From contig CM040741.1 of assembly GCA_022829145.1 (NCBI GenBank), positions 49,880,180 to 49,944,179 of the forward strand: a DNA stretch of 64,000 nt, in the 5' to 3' direction. This document shows, in pieces, positions 41,461 through 53,113 of this stretch. The number at the start of each line of letters is the position of its first letter. Positions within the stretch are counted from its first letter, which is position 1. Origin of the DNA: Albula goreensis. Taxonomy: Eukaryota > Chordata > Actinopteri > Albuliformes > Albulidae. Position numbers and translations under genes: made by a program. Under the pieces are notes generated by a model that was given only the letters and a program-made list of their open reading frames with translations, was not told the origin of the DNA and ran no database searches.

Positions 41461-42810
41461 CACTGCCATGGTCATGATATGATCTGCGCCAAATGCTAAT
41501 GATGCAGTTCAGTTACAGTCCTACCTTTACATCCAAAGATGCATGTAATGCACATCTGACAAGCACCTAAAGGCTCAGGAGTGATCATGTTTGGAAAAGT
41601 TTATAAATTATCGCCAAAACTTAACACAAACAACAAACGCAAGCACAAATAAAAATGAAAACATGTAGGCAATCTCCAGAAAAAAGGATGCTTGTGTTTT
41701 CCAGCAGCATATGGCATGATTCTGCAGACTCCAGTTAGGGGCTTGACATTTTAAAGAGCTCATCGCAACAAAAGGTTTAATGGACAGGATGTGGCAGCTG
41801 TGCAGTATGAATGACAGCTCACCCTTCCTTTGTTGCATCAAAACATCTTTATCTCTGTTCCCTTTTGAAATGGTAACATCACTTAGACAGAAAACTGAAC
41901 AGATTTAGCAACACAATTTTAAAAACCATGAAAAATTGGCAAGCAAAAATCTCATTATATAAATATGAATTGCAGATGCATGACTTGTATTTCTTTTGTA
42001 AACTCATAAACTCTAGAGGCGTGCAGTGACACAGAACTCTGGGTATGTGCAGTGGAGGGAGAGGCTGAGGGTATTAGTCTTACATGTAGCCTAATCAATG
42101 GTCAGCTCACATGTGTTATAATAATTATATATTACATTGCATTGAGGTAGGTACTTACATTGCAAGTGTATTTTGGAACAAAAAAGTAACACTTCATTTT
42201 CAGTATCATGTTGAAAACTTTGGAGCTGCAATGTATTGTTATGTATATGGTTTTAATTGCTTGTCTGTAGCTCAAATAACCAACAGAGAAATTGGTTTGG
42301 GTAGTGAAGCAGCAGCTCTTGTCATTGCACAACAAGGAGATTTAGTGTCATTTATTTCATTCTGTTTCTCATTACTGACATTCATTTACGTAAACAATCA
42401 GTTTCTCTGTGAAATTTCTCTGTGAAAGCTGTAATTGCCCATACCTAGCCGCAAGACTGATGAGAAGCACTGATTAAAAGTTCCGAATAGCAGCTTGCCT
42501 CTACCTAGCCAAAATGCAGATGATAGCAACATCAAGATGGGATTATACTGTTAACGAGATCAAGCTATTTTCAACAAGTAGCCTGCTTGCTTGGTTAAAG
42601 AACACATGCTCTTTTATGGAGTAACTCAACATAAACACTGATGGGGTGTTTAAATCTAATTTATAATAGTTGATGTAAAGACCGTCAGTAACTGAAAAAC
42701 AAAATACTAGCTTTCAACCTTAGCCTTCAAATACACAATCTACTTGAGACTGAGCTGTCAGTTGGTCGCCAACATAACTTCTTGGTTTTAAACCTGACCT
42801 TTCATTTCTA
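41461..42810. other. gene-free stretch
   Basis: No gene or repeat family was recognised. A 104-codon + strand frame (42,111-42,425) has no family motif. Confidence 0.5.
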
Positions 42811-43313
42811 TGGTGGCCCTCTCAAGTCTCAACTCGTCAGCCTTAGCTCGTCATCCATCAGTCTCAGTTGTAATTCGTCAACCTTAGTTCGTCATCCCTC
42901 AGTCACAGCTAAACATTCCTCAGTCTCAGCTGTAATTTATTAGCATGCTAAAAATGAGCTTTAGCATACTACATTTTAACATGTCTGTGTTATATTGTGC
43001 GCCAAACCAGCAATTGACCCCGTGCAAATCAGGCAGGCCGTGCAAAAATGGGCCATGAAAGTTAGCATGCTAACTTTAGTTTTCAGCATGCTAACCAAGT
43101 ACAGCCGAGACTAACGAATGTTTAGCTGAGAATGATGGATGGTGAGCTAAGGCTGATGAAATAGAGCCGAGACTGATGGAGGACGAGCAAAGGTTGACGA
43201 AGTACAGCAAAAATGACGGACGACGAGCAAAGGCTGACGAAGTACAACTGAGACTGATGGATGGCGAGCTAAGATTGATGCACTGAGACTGAGATGTCGT
43301 GTCAGGGCCACCA
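42811..43313. mobile_element. 503-bp fold-back element with tandem-repeat arms
   Basis: The outer ends TGGTGGCCCT (42,811-42,820) and AGGGCCACCA (43,304-43,313) are exact inverted repeats, each flanked by TA. Both arms are built of ~40-bp units carrying the words CGTCAGCCTTAGCTCGTCAT and CCATCAGTCTCAG. The units run at 41-bp spacing on the left (42,835, 42,876, partial third) and as the reverse complement at 40-bp spacing on the right (about 43,155, 43,196, 43,236, 43,276). The centre holds a perfect 20-bp palindrome (43,058-43,077, core TTAGCATGCTAA). No coding capacity is present. The structure fits a non-autonomous fold-back DNA transposon. The superfamily is unknown, and the flanking TA may be either the duplication or part of the ends. 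Confidence 0.75.
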
Positions 43314-43457
43314 TACATTTGGCTACTTTTATAAATCAGTGTTTGTTTACTAAGCAAAAAAAGTTCTAAATTCTGTTTAAAATGTAGTTGTAAATACATT
43401 CAGCCTTGACATGGCAACTTACATCTTGATAGACTGAGAACTGGGGATGTGCTATGG

Positions 43458-43516
43458 CATTACATTGCAGGTATTTAGCCGATTCTCTTATCCAGACCAA
43501 CTTACAACACAAAGTG
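43458..43516 (+). repeat. widespread teleost repeat tail (GGTATTTAGCCGATTCTCTT type)
   Basis: ATTACATTGCAGGTATTTAG, then GATTCTCTTATCCAGACCAA, then CTTACA match, with about six changes, the block ATTACAGGCATTTAGCAGAC-GCTCTTATCCAGAGCGACTTACA that is repeated in very many teleost genomes. This is one of the clearest signs that the source is a ray-finned fish. Confidence 0.65.
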
Positions 43517-45321
43517 TTGTTAAGTTCAATGGGGAATGCCGTTCTTCACATACCTTGAACTACGTCTCACACACAATGCAGTTTGGCTAGCTTAGCTAGA
43601 GGCTTGCTTCCATCCGGAACCATTGTAATCAGCGCTTTTCATCAGTCTTGCAGCAAGGTGTGGATAATTGCAAGGCACTCAGAGAGAAATTGTTTGAGAT
43701 TTCAACATTTTGGGGGATGTTTATTTAAATGGATGTCAGTAATCACAAAACAGAGAACAAAATAAGCTTTTCACCCGTTTATGTGGAATCACCTTAGGGT
43801 ATGTGGCAATTATTTAATTACATCAAGAGCACATCAGTGATAAACTCTTTGAGAGGTCACATCTACAGTTTATGACCTTTTTGGAAGTTAAATGTTAGTG
43901 CGTTGCTCATGCTCACAGAGTATTGGGTCTAGTAAGGCAATTTTCATCATGTCAGTTTTGCGGTAGTGCTAATCCTCACTGTGAGGCAGGGCCCTACACT
44001 GGTTGGATATCCACAATTCTATAAGAATGAACAATGACTCATTTTCTCGAAAAGCATTGCTCCACCAAATAAGTGACATGGCCATGACTCATGTGTTATA
44101 TGTTCTTCACCTGCAATGCCTTGAATTGTTCATCTTCATGGTTAGTCATAAATCAGCATTAGAAAGTGTCTTTTTCTGAGAGTATGCTTCCAGTTCTATC
44201 TGTCATGCACTCTAACACAACTACTTGCTAGCTTGCTAAATGCTTGCTGTTTTTCCAGATATCTCCTGTGGGGGTTGTGAGGTTGCAATGGGCATTAATC
44301 AGAATCCCTGACAAGAGTGGGCAGGCATTCATTTTTTGACTGTTCTGTGATCTGAATGGAGCTTAATCAGACTATTTCTTTAGCCAGTAAGTCCTCACTC
44401 AATTTCACTTGCCTACCTGCTTGTTGTATCTGGCTGTAGAACACATTCCCAATATGAAACATAAAACATTTTTGTGTGGGTCCCAACCCATCATAGTGTG
44501 GTGAGGCACACACAACAGGAGGCAATGAGCAATGTTGTTCTGAGCAAAGCACCCATGGAAAGTCTTCTATGAACTTGAAATGTTCTGATGGTAATTTTGG
44601 ACATTTCATTAGCTCCCACACTTGCTCTTAAAAAATTAAACTGAGGTACATTCACTGAAAACATTTTCTGCCAATCTAATATCACTTTTTAATATCACTA
44701 TTATTATACTCAGTTTCATATCTTATATCAATGCAGTGCTGTGAAACAAGGCACACAGAAGTTAAATATTATCCTTTGTATTAAAGGATTTCATATAGAT
44801 CAGTGAAGGTGTTTGCTAGACAGCAGGGTCAGCCCTATAGGTGAATTTTAGAGACTGGAATATGGCATAGGCCAACTAAGACCGGGGGTGGAGCTGTAAA
44901 TATTGACTTCAATCTTGATCATGTAATATCCTACAGCATGGACATTGTGCAAATTATATTGATTAGAAAGGGCAGCAAAGTCTCTTAAGGGACCTGTGTT
45001 CTCATTTTGAGAACAAAGAAGACAAAGAAATCATTTGCTGTGAGTGTTTTAACTTTCTGTATTATCTGCTGGTATGTAAGGCAACTGTTTATCAGAACAC
45101 ACCAAGAGAAACTCTTAATACAGCAATCAAAGCCCTTGGTGTTAGGAAAGTAGGCCTTGAAGTTAAGATGAAAGGAGAGCCCTCACTGAACCCCAAAAAT
45201 AATGTCAGATCTAAGACATTCTCTTTTCAATCTGAAATACTTCCCCCTGTGAACACTCATCCATGCCAACTACATTATCTCCACAAATTTTCAGCATCAA
45301 TATGTTTTTACATAACATGCA

Positions 45322-45325
<4 letters not shown>
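43517..45325. other. gene-free stretch
   Basis: Nothing recognisable was seen on either strand. Confidence 0.55.
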
Positions 45326-45419
<94 letters not shown>

Positions 45420-45432
45420 ACACACACACACA
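45326..45432. repeat. long (CA)n dinucleotide microsatellite
   Basis: About 53 CA units with a single C interruption near the right end. It is the longest simple repeat of one motif in the window and is expected to be highly polymorphic. Confidence 0.98.
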
Positions 45433-47639
45433 TATCTTAAGTGTAGGTCTGAATTCAAATGAAAACCACAGGGATATCTGCTGGCAGACCCAGAGGTGGA
45501 TCAATGGAAGGGGGATTCACCTTTCTTGGTCTGTAATCTTTTCAGAGCACAGAGGAGGAGAGGCATCATTTAGAAACTGTTCCAACCACCAGAAGACCAA
45601 GCCTCTGGAACACTTAGAAAGGGAAGAATGACATGTGGCATTATGGAGGTATTCATATTCATCTCAGATTGACCCAAAGGCAGGTCAGTTGGAGGGCTTC
45701 CTTAACCTGTAATTTGGGATGGCATGAGAGGAGAGATATCAGTAGGACTTCATTACACATTTTAATGATTCTGAAACTCGAATTGCAGACCTAGTCGAGT
45801 CATTGGGTGTCAGCAGGACCCATAGGTTGACCAGTGTAAGTGCTACATCAATTTCCTCCAGCATTAACAGACAATCAGTTGACATCAGTGAGATTCTCCA
45901 ATCTTCCAGTTCATGCTAGTTTTCCCTTTGAGCCTAAAATAGTCACTAAGCAGCAGGTGAGCATGTAAATTGTAATGCTTCTGTGGTGGGGATAGATGGA
46001 CCAGTTGGAACTTGAGAGGAACAACTGGAAAATACACAAAAGGAACATTTTGTTGAGCAAACAACAGGATTAAGAAACAGGACACCCACGTTGAAACAGG
46101 GTCCATTACTAATCTGACTCCATTTCTTGTAACAATGCTGAGGCTAGAGAAATTGTACATTAAAAAAAAAAAAATTGGTGTGAATCAGACGGATTTGTCC
46201 TTGAGTCTTTTATAGAACTCATAACATGGAATTATTCTCCTTTCATTATGAGAAAACAGCATTTAAGACTTGTTTGTAAAAAAGGTGAGTGAGAAGGTCA
46301 CAGGACTGCCATCAAGAGTTTTACTGAATAACGATGCAATTTTTATGATTGTGTATTTTTTTGTATTTTGGACACTTGTTGGTTCAAACAAACTGTTCTT
46401 CCTGAGTTCTTAAAAAGTAGACATTTCCAAAATATAAAGTAACATAAACACAAGAAAAGAAGGGCAATAATCACACAAAATGAAAGCCATTGTGTTAATG
46501 CAGCTATTTCAAATTAACATGAATAACTCTGACTGATGCTAATCATGTTTTGTGATAAAAATCTTTGATACCTCATCAAATTCACATAAAATTAGATTAC
46601 TGTTTCTGCAGGTCAAATAATAGAGTCACTATTCTCTTTTTTATTTGACTGAATGATTCATAAATGAGTCATATTTAATCAATGCACCATAGAGATAGGC
46701 TTTACCTTTTGAGTTACAAATTTAATTTGGAAATACATGATGTACAAGACCATGCTAATTAAGGACATCTACATTTTTTCAACTCACCATTTTAGCTCTA
46801 AAGGATTTAAGTGGTTGGAGCTCATTTCATTTGCGGATATGAATTTATAGATACCCAATTTCTGCTCCTTCATGTTACTAAATAATCTGGATTGCAAGTT
46901 CTGCATCCCTCCTCCCACATGATCTTCTTCATTCCTATGTCCAGGCTCTTCAGACAGGGGGGGATTGAACACCAACAAACTATAATCATCAAACCATGAA
47001 GGCAAAACACTGCCAGCCTGTCCCTCAACAATCTTCAATCTTCAATTAAAATGTGTCCTTAACTTTGACTCAGAGATTGATGCAATTGTTTGATTTCTTC
47101 TCTTAAATGCAACTTTGTTTGTTGATTGTGGTGATTGCTTTGTCTGCTTTGTCAACAAGACTACTATCTCACAGGGCCTGCAATTTTTGTAAAATAATAC
47201 CTAAAGATACTTTAGGTATGGCTTTATTTAGGGTGCATAAATCCATTCTAATGAACTCCTCACCTGAAGGCAAATAAACATTAAAATAATGTATTGAATT
47301 CAAAAGCAAAAATTAGGAGAGGTGAAGTCCAAACTTTTGAAAGGCCTCAGATAACCCTTTCATCTTGGGTGTTGTTACATACATAACAAGCACCAACATC
47401 AGAATAGAGAGGAATGATAGGAAAGCATACTGAAAAACAAAAATAGCAGGTTTGACCTTTGTGGTTGTGATAGGTTGTGATAGATTTATATTATCATTTT
47501 GCGTTTCTTATACACATTCAGCTATGTCTGCATGTATGCAAATGCAACGTTGCACGACCATTAAAACCTTAGTAATCTTTTAACCAACTGGTATAAACCT
47601 GGTAGTGCCATCTTAATTATGTCGTATTTATAACACTTA
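45433..47639. other. gene-free stretch
   Basis: No gene was recognised. An 84-codon minus-strand frame (47,038-46,784) looks somewhat protein-like in composition but has no usable acceptor or donor at its ends and no known motif. An A-rich run lies at 46,163-46,174. Confidence 0.5.
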
Positions 47640-48702
47640 TCAATGCTCTGTCAGACAGTTTTTCATGTGGGTATCATAAAACGTAACTACGGCAGTGGGA
47701 TTATCGTTGAAACGGCCAGGGTGGGCTGTGACGCTTGAGATAATGTCATGAAGTGCAGATGTTGAAAACGTATAAGTCAATTGCACACTTCGATTTCTTC
47801 TTGCAGTGTTTAATGTATGACCAGCGTTTCGGCGCACGATACCGTCGCCAGAGTAATCTCAGCAAGAAAAAGTACAGAGTGTGAGTCACCTCTGTGTTTT
47901 CCGTAGTCTTTACCATGAACATTTTGAGGTGCTCAAAATATTTCTTGCCTTGAAGATTAAAAGAGAGAGTGCTTTTGACTCGCTCAGCACTGAGGGGAAG
48001 GAAGGTAGACAGAGAGAGAAAGGAAAAGAGAGAGAGAGAGAGACGCATGCCATCACATCGCTGGCTCATTTTGTTTCTCTTTGGCGAGCCACCTGCAGAC
48101 AGAGCGCTCTAGTCCTGCCGCGGCACTCGCTCAACTCGCAGATCACTTCCAAATTCGGAATCACCAAACCTTAGCGTAGCTTTTAGAGTGTATTGTACTA
48201 GTAAACTTGATGGGGGGTTTACTATTGAGATGGACTATTGAACGTTTGATGGTGTCGATAATTTTGATCAACTTTTCTCATCAACCAATCGTGTTTATTT
48301 GTGAAGTTCACGAATGCATTGCTTCAAGATACAAAAAATGCCGTGATAAAGATGAGTTTTGCGTATGAGCAATCCCACTGTGCTCACGATTATAGCTCTG
48401 ATCTCCAAGGATACTGGATACTTAAGGGCGAGATGGAGAGACGGAAGAGGGTCGAGCCTTAAATATACCTATATTTCTCTTGAATTGTTCCTTTCTTTAT
48501 TGTGGGACGCAGTTTCTTTGTGCATTGTTTTGTCCGATTTTTTTTGTGGCGCGAGGAAGGGCAGGTGTGCCCCAAAGAGCTGAGCGACTCAGTTTAGCTC
48601 CCGAGCTCTGGAATTCAAGGCATTGCTGAAGGAGTGTAGTTCAGGATTCCACAGCAGCAGAGCTATTCAATACAGAGGAGGGAAAAGACGATTGAGCCGA
48701 GA
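47640..48702 (+). promoter_or_regulatory. CpG-rich promoter and 5' leader region
   Basis: CpG dinucleotides, rare elsewhere in the window, are concentrated here (several dozen in about 1 kb, for example GCGTTTCGGCGCACGATACC and CTGCCGCGGCACTCGC). The region includes a purine-rich GA run (about 47,995-48,045), a CCAAT-type AACCAATCG (48,284-48,292) and a weak TATA-like TTAAATATA (48,459-48,467). No single transcription start can be fixed. It leads directly into the candidate first exon, which sets its orientation. A shared promoter for a minus-strand transcript cannot be excluded. Confidence 0.55.
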
Positions 48703-48706
48703 ATGG
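48703..48706 (+). CDS. candidate first coding exon end: ATG G then splice donor
   Basis: At the end of the CpG-rich leader the sequence GCCGAGAATGG contains a start codon in ideal context (A at -3, G at +4). The consensus donor GTAAGTAAA begins at 48,707. Only the initiator Met and the first base of the next codon, probably Gly, would lie in this exon. Without splicing the frame stops after three codons, so the donor is what makes it credible. Many genes begin this way. The PLP/M6 proteolipid family is one I know whose first exon carries ATG G, but nothing here singles it out. No matching second exon was recognised in the following 15.3 kb, so the product is unknown. Confidence 0.4.
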
Positions 48707-49487
48707 GTAAGTAAATTCGATGTGGGGAATTAATAAATCATAATGGATAACAAACTGAAGCGGAATGTCATGAGAATTACGGCCGTATCTGAAAAATGTA
48801 TCCGTTAGATAAAAGAACTTTCTGTTCACACTCCCATAGGTGCATTAGAATAATTCTTTGCTGATCAACACAAGTTCACTAGTCATAGGATGTATGGCAT
48901 GCACCATTAATACCTTGTCGAGAGAAATTGACATTTTATAGGGGTGTGGATGCGTTTTTTATTTATGTATGTATTTATTTATTTATTTTTGCCCTCTGGG
49001 AGATCGTTAGATTATCTGCGTCATACATTGTAATAGTGATTTATCGATCATAGCCTAGAGTTCAACTCTGAGGAAGTGGTTTATGCATGAACTAATATTC
49101 TGGATACATTATACATACAAACATATTTACAAACACCATATTACATGTGTATGTACATGGAGTCTGTATGTTTGTAAGTATATATGACTTATAATGTAAT
49201 TCATGTGGTAGTTTCTGACTTCATAGAATATAAATAGAAGAAAATAATAGAAGAGACTGTATTCTTTCCCTTTCCTGTTGCAATAATTAACATAGTTGGT
49301 AGCTTTCTAGTGAAATGAGCTGTCGTGTGGTTCGTTTAGGGTGACTGCAATATCCTGGCTCACAGAAAGCCACCCTAGTCTGTAAATGGTCATTTCATCT
49401 GACACTAATGTAGTTTTATTATATGTACTGATGATCTGCACATGACACTTGTAAAGATGATTTTGCTGATGATCAGGGTAATGATGA

Positions 49488-49546
49488 TGGTGACAAAGAT
49501 GATGATGATGACAATGATGATAATGGTGATGATGAAGTTTTGTCAT
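49488..49546. repeat. imperfect (GAT)n trinucleotide array
   Basis: GATGATG runs are broken by GAC and GGT variants over about 60 bases. The His-rich minus-strand frame across it is a repeat translation. Confidence 0.85.
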
Positions 49547-49769
49547 TCATGATCAGATCAGGAAAACACTGGACAAGCAGTCTGGGGAGGTGAGGGATAA
49601 TATTGTTTCATTTACACAAGGGCATTTCTGAAAAAAAAAGGGTATGAGAAAGGGATCATGACAGTTGAGTGCTCACTCAGTACTGGATATGTTGTATCAA
49701 TGACGGCTGGGATAAACAGATTGCAATAAATGTTATGAGAGGATGAACAAGAGGTGTAAATAATGACAA

Positions 49770-50090
49770 GTTGTTTCAGCACTACATTCCTCCAAAAATA
49801 CCCCAGTTCCAGTGCTGACTCTCCCTTAAAATCATCCATTTCAATATTTTCCCAAGAAGTACCTCATATTCCAGAACTGTATTTCCCAAAGGCTTCCCAG
49901 GATTCTAGCACAGGCTGTCTATGAAAAACATCCCAGATACAGTAGTCATTATCTGCAAGACAATGGGAACTCCAGCACTGCATTTCCCTAAAACAGTCAA
50001 GATACTAGTGCAGTCTTTATGTGTAAGACATTGGAATTCCAGAACTATGTGTTCCCTAAACCATGTCAGATGCCAATACTATATTGCCTA
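49770..50090. repeat. diverged tandem repeat, period about 60-66 bp
   Basis: The phrase TTCCAG-A/T-ACTG-TATTTCCC recurs in altered form at about 49,805, 49,869, 49,970 and 50,037, with similar following words (ccctaaa, gcaagacat). Spacings are roughly 64, 101 and 67, so one unit is probably deleted or unrecognisable. Identity between units is low, and the array is old. Confidence 0.4.
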
Positions 50091-50711
50091 TAATATTAAA
50101 GGAGAGGGCAGCACTAGCACCCAAATAATTTGGACAATTTGTTGCAAATCTGTGCATGTGTATATGTGTTATAGAGTACCAAACTTCTTCAGTGAATTAC
50201 GGACTCTACACCATAAATGGAACATACATAAATGTGGACTTAAGCATTTATTTGACCCTAGGTAAGAGTATCTTCCTAAAACCTGGTAGACTCATTTCTG
50301 AATGGGCAGTTGAATGTACTCAAATAGTACTGAATAGGGAAAACTATTTCTAAAAATGGAAATATTTTCCAATCAATATTTGAGTGATGACGTATGTATC
50401 ACAACATTTTTATTGTGGTGCTTTGTTATATTGCTGGTATAGCCAAATTATTTATCCATACTGCTGTATTTCTAACCTTATTGTATAAATGATGTTGTAA
50501 GCCCCTCCCACACATTGCTTGTGTTTCTGTGAGAAGGTTTTTCTTGCACCCTGGCTCAATTTTACAGCAAAGATTTTGCTTTGTGCTGCTGAATGAAAAA
50601 GCTCACACATTGCACTTACTCACTTTACCCATCTACCAAGAGATGGCATGGGAAAAACAATCTTTACCTTAGCTTAATTTAGCAGGTATTTTTCCAGTTC
50701 CAAATATTAAA

Positions 50712-50757
50712 TGATAATAACAACAACAAAACAGCAATAATGATAATAATAATAATA
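50712..50757. repeat. (ATA/AAC)n low-complexity run
   Basis: Imperfect ATAATA and AACAACA units over about 45 bases. Confidence 0.8.
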
Positions 50758-51032
50758 GTCTGTTTTTGATGGATATGATGTCTACCTCAGAGATATAAAA
50801 TACAAGAAGCACACCCAGATGTGTAGAAACATTCTCCCAAGAATCAATTTGTATGTAAAAAGGACCACCTCTATGAATTTGCATTTAAACTATGTAATTG
50901 GAGTTGGAACTGAGCAGAACATTATGTGAATTTCTACATTTATTCTCGTTATAAAATTACAGTAATCGTGGCTATAAATACAATCATTTGGAAAAAAAGA
51001 TTCATAAAGCAATATTTTTATTTAGCATACAT

Positions 51033-51260
51033 GGATGTCAAAATTATTGACACTTTTTTTTTTTTTTTTGCAAAGGCAATAAATATATGACTGAAGTTTT
51101 TGGTGAAATTCCCATTTGTGTGCAATAGAGTCGAATAGAATCACTCATGTAGATGGTCACACTCATGATGCTTCCCTTGGAGAGGCTTTGAACACATCAA
51201 ATAAAGTTGCTTGCATTTGGATGCATCTCCTTTACATGGTTAGCTATTAATAAACTTTTT
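51033..51260 (-). mobile_element. Tc1/mariner-like element, 3' terminal piece
   Basis: On the minus strand this ends ...GCAAAAAAAAA, then GTGTCAATAATTTTGACATC (51,053-51,034). That is the form of the terminal sequence of a fish Tc1 family (GGTGCCAATAATTTTGNCA). The preceding phrases CATATATTTATTGCCTTTGC and GGGAATTTCACCAAAAACTT are also typical of that family's 3' flank. No opposite terminal repeat was found, so it is a truncated or interrupted copy. It probably belongs with the transposase relic at 52,490-53,105. Confidence 0.5.
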
Positions 51261-52489
51261 TTTACAATTACTCCGCTATTGTGATGTACATTTAGTGATT
51301 TATTGTTGGATCACACTGAACTTCTATGACAGTACATCTATGTAAAACTATGGTTATAGTTTTGTGTCATCAAGGACAAGACGTTATGAGTTTTATTTTA
51401 ACTTAAAGGCATGGTTGATAGTGCTTCGAGCATGTTCATCTGGGCAAAAATTGATCCAGCCTTGGTGGTGAATGATACGGGGTAAACATGGGTAAACATG
51501 TTTAGTCTCTTAGCTCTCTAGTGGCCACTCCTGGTCAGCTGACTTTGTAATCCTCTAACGACATAGGTAGCATGTAAATGCCAGTTACTTTGCAGTGTGA
51601 GAAAAGTAGGACTCATTACATGAATCAGAGGAGTTATATGTTATGGCTGCTCTCTCCTGTGTCAGGAGGTGAAGGTTTTCTGTATGAGGCTAAACAGCTA
51701 AACAGACTGTTTATTCCAGAATGGGGAAAAAACCTTATTTGTGGTGACACTGCAGTAAAATTGCTCATCTGGAAATAACATGAACAAAAACATCATTGCA
51801 GTAAAAAAAAAGATCAAATTTATTTACATATAGCTTGCTAGACCTGGCTCCTGCCATTTTTGAAGTAATCCAGGCATAACAGGTCACAACAATGGGAGGT
51901 TATGCTCAGTAAGCCAAACAACTAATCAATGAACTAATGACATTCTACATATTGTTGATTTTGTTCCTGGCAAAACTGTAGCTACATAGCCAGAATTTAC
52001 TGCCCAACTTTATAATAATATGGCAACCTTAAAGTAAGTAGCAGTTCCTAGCGGTAAATGATTTACATTTTGAATAGCTTTTTATGGGAGTCATTTTCAT
52101 CAGAGACAGTTTTCATTGGGCCGATTAGATTATTTGACTGAAATGGAATGATTGCATTTGGATTACTTTTATGACACATGTCATCATTGTCCATTCATAA
52201 TATTTTAAAAAATGAAATTAATAAAATTAGACATTTTCTTATTCTACACTCTTGAATTATCCTGTATAAAAAATAAGGGACAGGCTGTACTAAATACATA
52301 GAAAATGAGCTATGTTTTACGCTCTAGCGTAATTGAAAACTGTTATTTTATGATGATATAGTTATTCAGAAAAACATTTAATTAATGTTATTTTTCACTG
52401 GCTGAGATTCAATATGAATGTGCCCTTAAGTTTCACTTACTACTGAATAAACGTGTCATGCTGTCTCTCTACAAGAACAGTTTGGCAAG
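51261..52489. other. gene-free stretch, unrecognised
   Basis: No coding or repeat signature was recognised. If the flanking Tc1 pieces belong to one element, this 1.2 kb is largely foreign to it and may be a later insertion, but no insertion ends were found. Confidence 0.4.
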
Positions 52490-53105
52490 TTAATTTCCGT
52501 GATTGTTGAACTTCCCAAACTGTGTTTTCACAGTTTCATGGTGAAGACAAAAATAAAAACTTGCATTTAAATATGAGCCAATGTTAAGGACACATGACTC
52601 CCTAGCACTATTTTTAATACTTGGAGCTGCCTCTGGCATGGATAGTGTCAGCACCAGTATGTTCAATATCATTGAAAAACATACTGGGAGGGATTTTACA
52701 ACATACATCCATGAGGATCTTTTGGACATCTTTAATATCCTTACGTCTATACTTATGAATCTGCCATTTTTTGAGCAAAATGTTCTGATGCTAAGGAGTA
52801 TTCATAATGCCATTGAGAGGCCCAGGACCTGTGGCAGCCAAACAGCTCCTTAAAATCAACAATCCAACACTGTATTTCACAATGGGTGTGAAGTGCTGTC
52901 TATGCATCCAATTTCTGACACCAAATGCATTGATGATGTTAACGGCCAAAGAGTTCAGTTTTTGCCTCATTCGACAATAAGACCCAGAGTTTGGCAAACC
53001 CCAGACACTTCAGTTTGTTTATTGTTTATTACAGTCAACAAGGGCCTTCTTCCAGAAATTTCTCCAAATGACTTGTTGGCATGGATGTGGCATTCAGTTG
53101 CTGAT
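52490..53105 (-). pseudogene. Tc1/mariner-like transposase relic
   Basis: This is a decayed cut-and-paste transposase read on the minus strand. Recognisable pieces, in several frames, are: a segment like HANKxFGxxxxxKPLLSSVNKQ (here MPHPCQQVIW then WKKALVDCNKQ, about 53,092-53,020); a SDETKxELF-type segment now reading EAKTELFG; and PIVKYSVG followed by AATGPGPLNGIMN (about 52,900-52,800), matching the VKYGGGSLMLWGCFAxTGPGxLxxxxGIMN block. The catalytic-region block DNDPKHTS could not be found. Multiple stops and frameshifts make it inactive. A 138-codon frame on the opposite strand is a shadow of it. The family call rests on my memory of fish Tc1 sequence. Confidence 0.55.
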
Positions 53106-53113
53106 TTGGAGAC

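Larger units (their letters stand above)
48707..51032. other. putative first intron, proximal part
   Basis: No exon was recognised. The interval holds a (TTTA)n stretch at about 48,958-48,989, a GAT-rich array at 49,488-49,546, a diverged ~60-bp tandem repeat at about 49,770-50,090 and an (ATA/AAC)n run at 50,712-50,757. Confidence 0.45.

Noticed and set aside
43091..43399. 102-codon minus-strand frame with Ser-rich repeats
   Set aside because: It is the translation of the tandem units in the fold-back element.
45168..45631. His/Thr-rich and Cys/Val-rich frames of about 90-120 codons
   Set aside because: They are translations of the long (CA)n array.
46784..47038. Protein-like 84-codon minus-strand frame
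   Set aside because: No known motif, no flanking splice sites in phase, and no neighbouring coding sequence.
48703..48706. Assigning the first exon to a named gene (for example a PLP/M6 proteolipid family member)
   Set aside because: Four coding bases cannot identify a gene, and no second exon with the family's Cys-rich start was found in the window.
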